DNA of 64,000 bases from Acanthornis magna. Its lineage: Eukaryota > Chordata > Aves > Passeriformes > Acanthizidae. The translations under genes were made by a program, and so were the position numbers. The DNA lies in NCBI GenBank assembly GCA_036785705.1, contig JAWUZG010000084.1, positions 13,219,501 through 13,283,500 on the forward strand, read 5' to 3'. Within the stretch, counting starts at the first letter, position 1. The number at the start of each line of letters is the position of its first letter. The notes beneath the pieces are model-generated. The model saw nothing but the letters and a program-made list of their open reading frames with translations, had not been told where the DNA came from and did not search any database. This document shows, in pieces, positions 62,741 to 64,000 of the stretch.

Positions 62741-64000
62741 TGACTGTCTCATTCACAGTTCAAGTCATTAATTTTCTTGTTCAAGGGATCATTCATTGAT
62801 GATTGCACAAAAAAGGCTTCCTGCTGCAACCAACTCTGTTTATGAGGGTGATTTCCCTCATAAATATGAACTCATATCTCCCTTGAAACCAACCTTCTTT
62901 CCTTGTAGCTCTTCCCTTCATACTACAAATAAACTTCAAATCTGCTTTGGTCCCTCCCATCTTGAAAAACCCATTCCAAAACATATCAGCCACTCTAATA
63001 TCACCACAGTAGTCATCTAGAACTCCGTTCAAAAAAAGCCAGTCTATAAACATCTGGTTTATGCTCTTACAGTCAATGGGAAATACTTCTAACAGTAACT
63101 CTACAGCTTCCCACTCAGGCCCTTCAAGTAGCTTTGGCCATGCTTGTGCTGTTTCTTTCCTCATCTTCAGAGACAGCATTCCTTGAATCCTCCTCCTGGT
63201 TCCCTGAGTACCACCTCAGTGTGTCCTCTACTGGACTCTCCTCATGCTTCACACCTCAGTTTCCTTCTGTTGTTCCACTAGCCCCTGTCCTTTTTGTTCC
63301 TTCTCTTTGCCTTCCACATTTCCTCTCATTTGCAAACACAAATTCAGCTTGCCTGATGACTTCCAAAATGCCACACCGTCTGTTCAAATGGAAATCTCAG
63401 CTTCTTTCCTCATATTTTTATGTGTGTTTAGCAATTAGCACAAACTCATCATTATGAAAGCAGACATCTTAATTTTCTTCCCAAGACTCTCCTGCCCATT
63501 ATCTTCTTTCCTCATGACTTCTGAACAATAACCATCTTCCTGTTGCATCAGCCCATAACTTGAATAACATCTTCATCTTGGAACTTGCTCTTGATTCTTG
63601 AATCTTGTATCTAAGCTCTACCTTAGCCTGGCAGATGGTTTCCACATAGTGTCGCTAATAGGCCATCCATCGCATCCTGTCATCTGCAGAGATAAAACTC
63701 TCTTGACAGATTCAATCTTGTTCCACAGTTATTTATCCAATATCCTGCTTTAAAGGCCATTTTCCTAGACCATCCCTTTGGCAATGTTATTACTTTTATG
63801 CAAGCCTCTGCTCATTCCCTTCTCTATTGCACATGAATAATAAGTTACATCTATAGTTCTTAAGTTTTCCACAGTTTACCCACAAGTCTCACCTCTTCTT
63901 CAATATCAAAAGATCAGTTCTGTTGCAGCCCCAGGGATTTTACCAGCTCTAGTCCAGAGTTTGAAAATGTTTTATGCCCTGTGGGTGGCTTTTAGCTCCA

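Larger units (their letters stand above)
58751..64000. other. Non-coding stretch to the right edge
   Basis: No supported exon. It holds a TA/CA microsatellite (59321-59341), a 15-bp tandem duplication (62711-62740), and a pyrimidine-rich, G-poor plus strand from about 63120 onward. The 128-codon minus-strand open frame at 62793-63179 is unrecognised. The pyrimidine-rich part may be an old decayed repeat, but I cannot name it. Confidence 0.55.

Noticed and set aside
1..64000. CRISPR arrays, bacterial operons, tRNA or rRNA genes, intact retroviral or LTR elements
   Set aside because: No regularly spaced repeats, no B-box GGTTCGANTCC-type sites in a cloverleaf setting, no paired long terminal repeats and no long gag/pol-like frames were seen.

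Overview
This window looks like avian (or at least sauropsid) nuclear DNA. The interspersed repeats I can recognise are CR1-type LINE fragments with typical 3' ends, and I see no mammalian SINEs. Bulk sequence is AT-leaning and CpG-poor, with one sharp CpG island. There is no operon-like gene packing. Nearly all open frames are short and scattered as expected by chance.

Layout. Bases 1-8709 are probably the first large intron of a minus-strand gene whose next exon lies beyond the left edge. At 8710-9042 there is one convincing protein-coding exon on the minus strand. It ends with the start of a tetraspanin, the first membrane helix of a TSPAN4/TSPAN9-like protein, and stops at a clean GTGAGT donor. 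Upstream of the tetraspanin start, in the same frame and without a stop, lies an unrecognised 90-residue coding-like segment. Two short upstream ORFs (9148-9183 and 9251-9274) precede it, and the first of these is in frame with it, separated only by a TAG. A CpG island at about 9470-10080 is the likely promoter. It carries a CCAAT box and three GGCCCCGGCCC-type units, and a plus-strand TATA box sits at its left edge.

Bases 10081-64000 hold no exon I can defend. They read as upstream intergenic DNA or as long 5' introns. They contain five CR1-type LINE remnants: 14262-14990 (+), 30778-31345 (+), 44925-45315 (+), 46389-47050 (-, older and more diverged) and 58083-58750 (-). They also hold ordinary homopolymer and microsatellite tracts, a striking near-perfect hairpin at 36551-36593, a 16-bp palindrome at 56682-56697, and a few unusually long open frames of unknown meaning (24597-25208, 31371-31817, 62793-63179).

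The item most worth follow-up is the 5' end of the tetraspanin gene. It suggests either an N-terminally extended tetraspanin isoform, or two overlapping first exons separated by a 44-nt intron-like stretch that is too short for normal splicing. I found no CRISPR array, tRNA, rRNA or intact mobile element. Nothing in the window amounts to a demonstrated new system.
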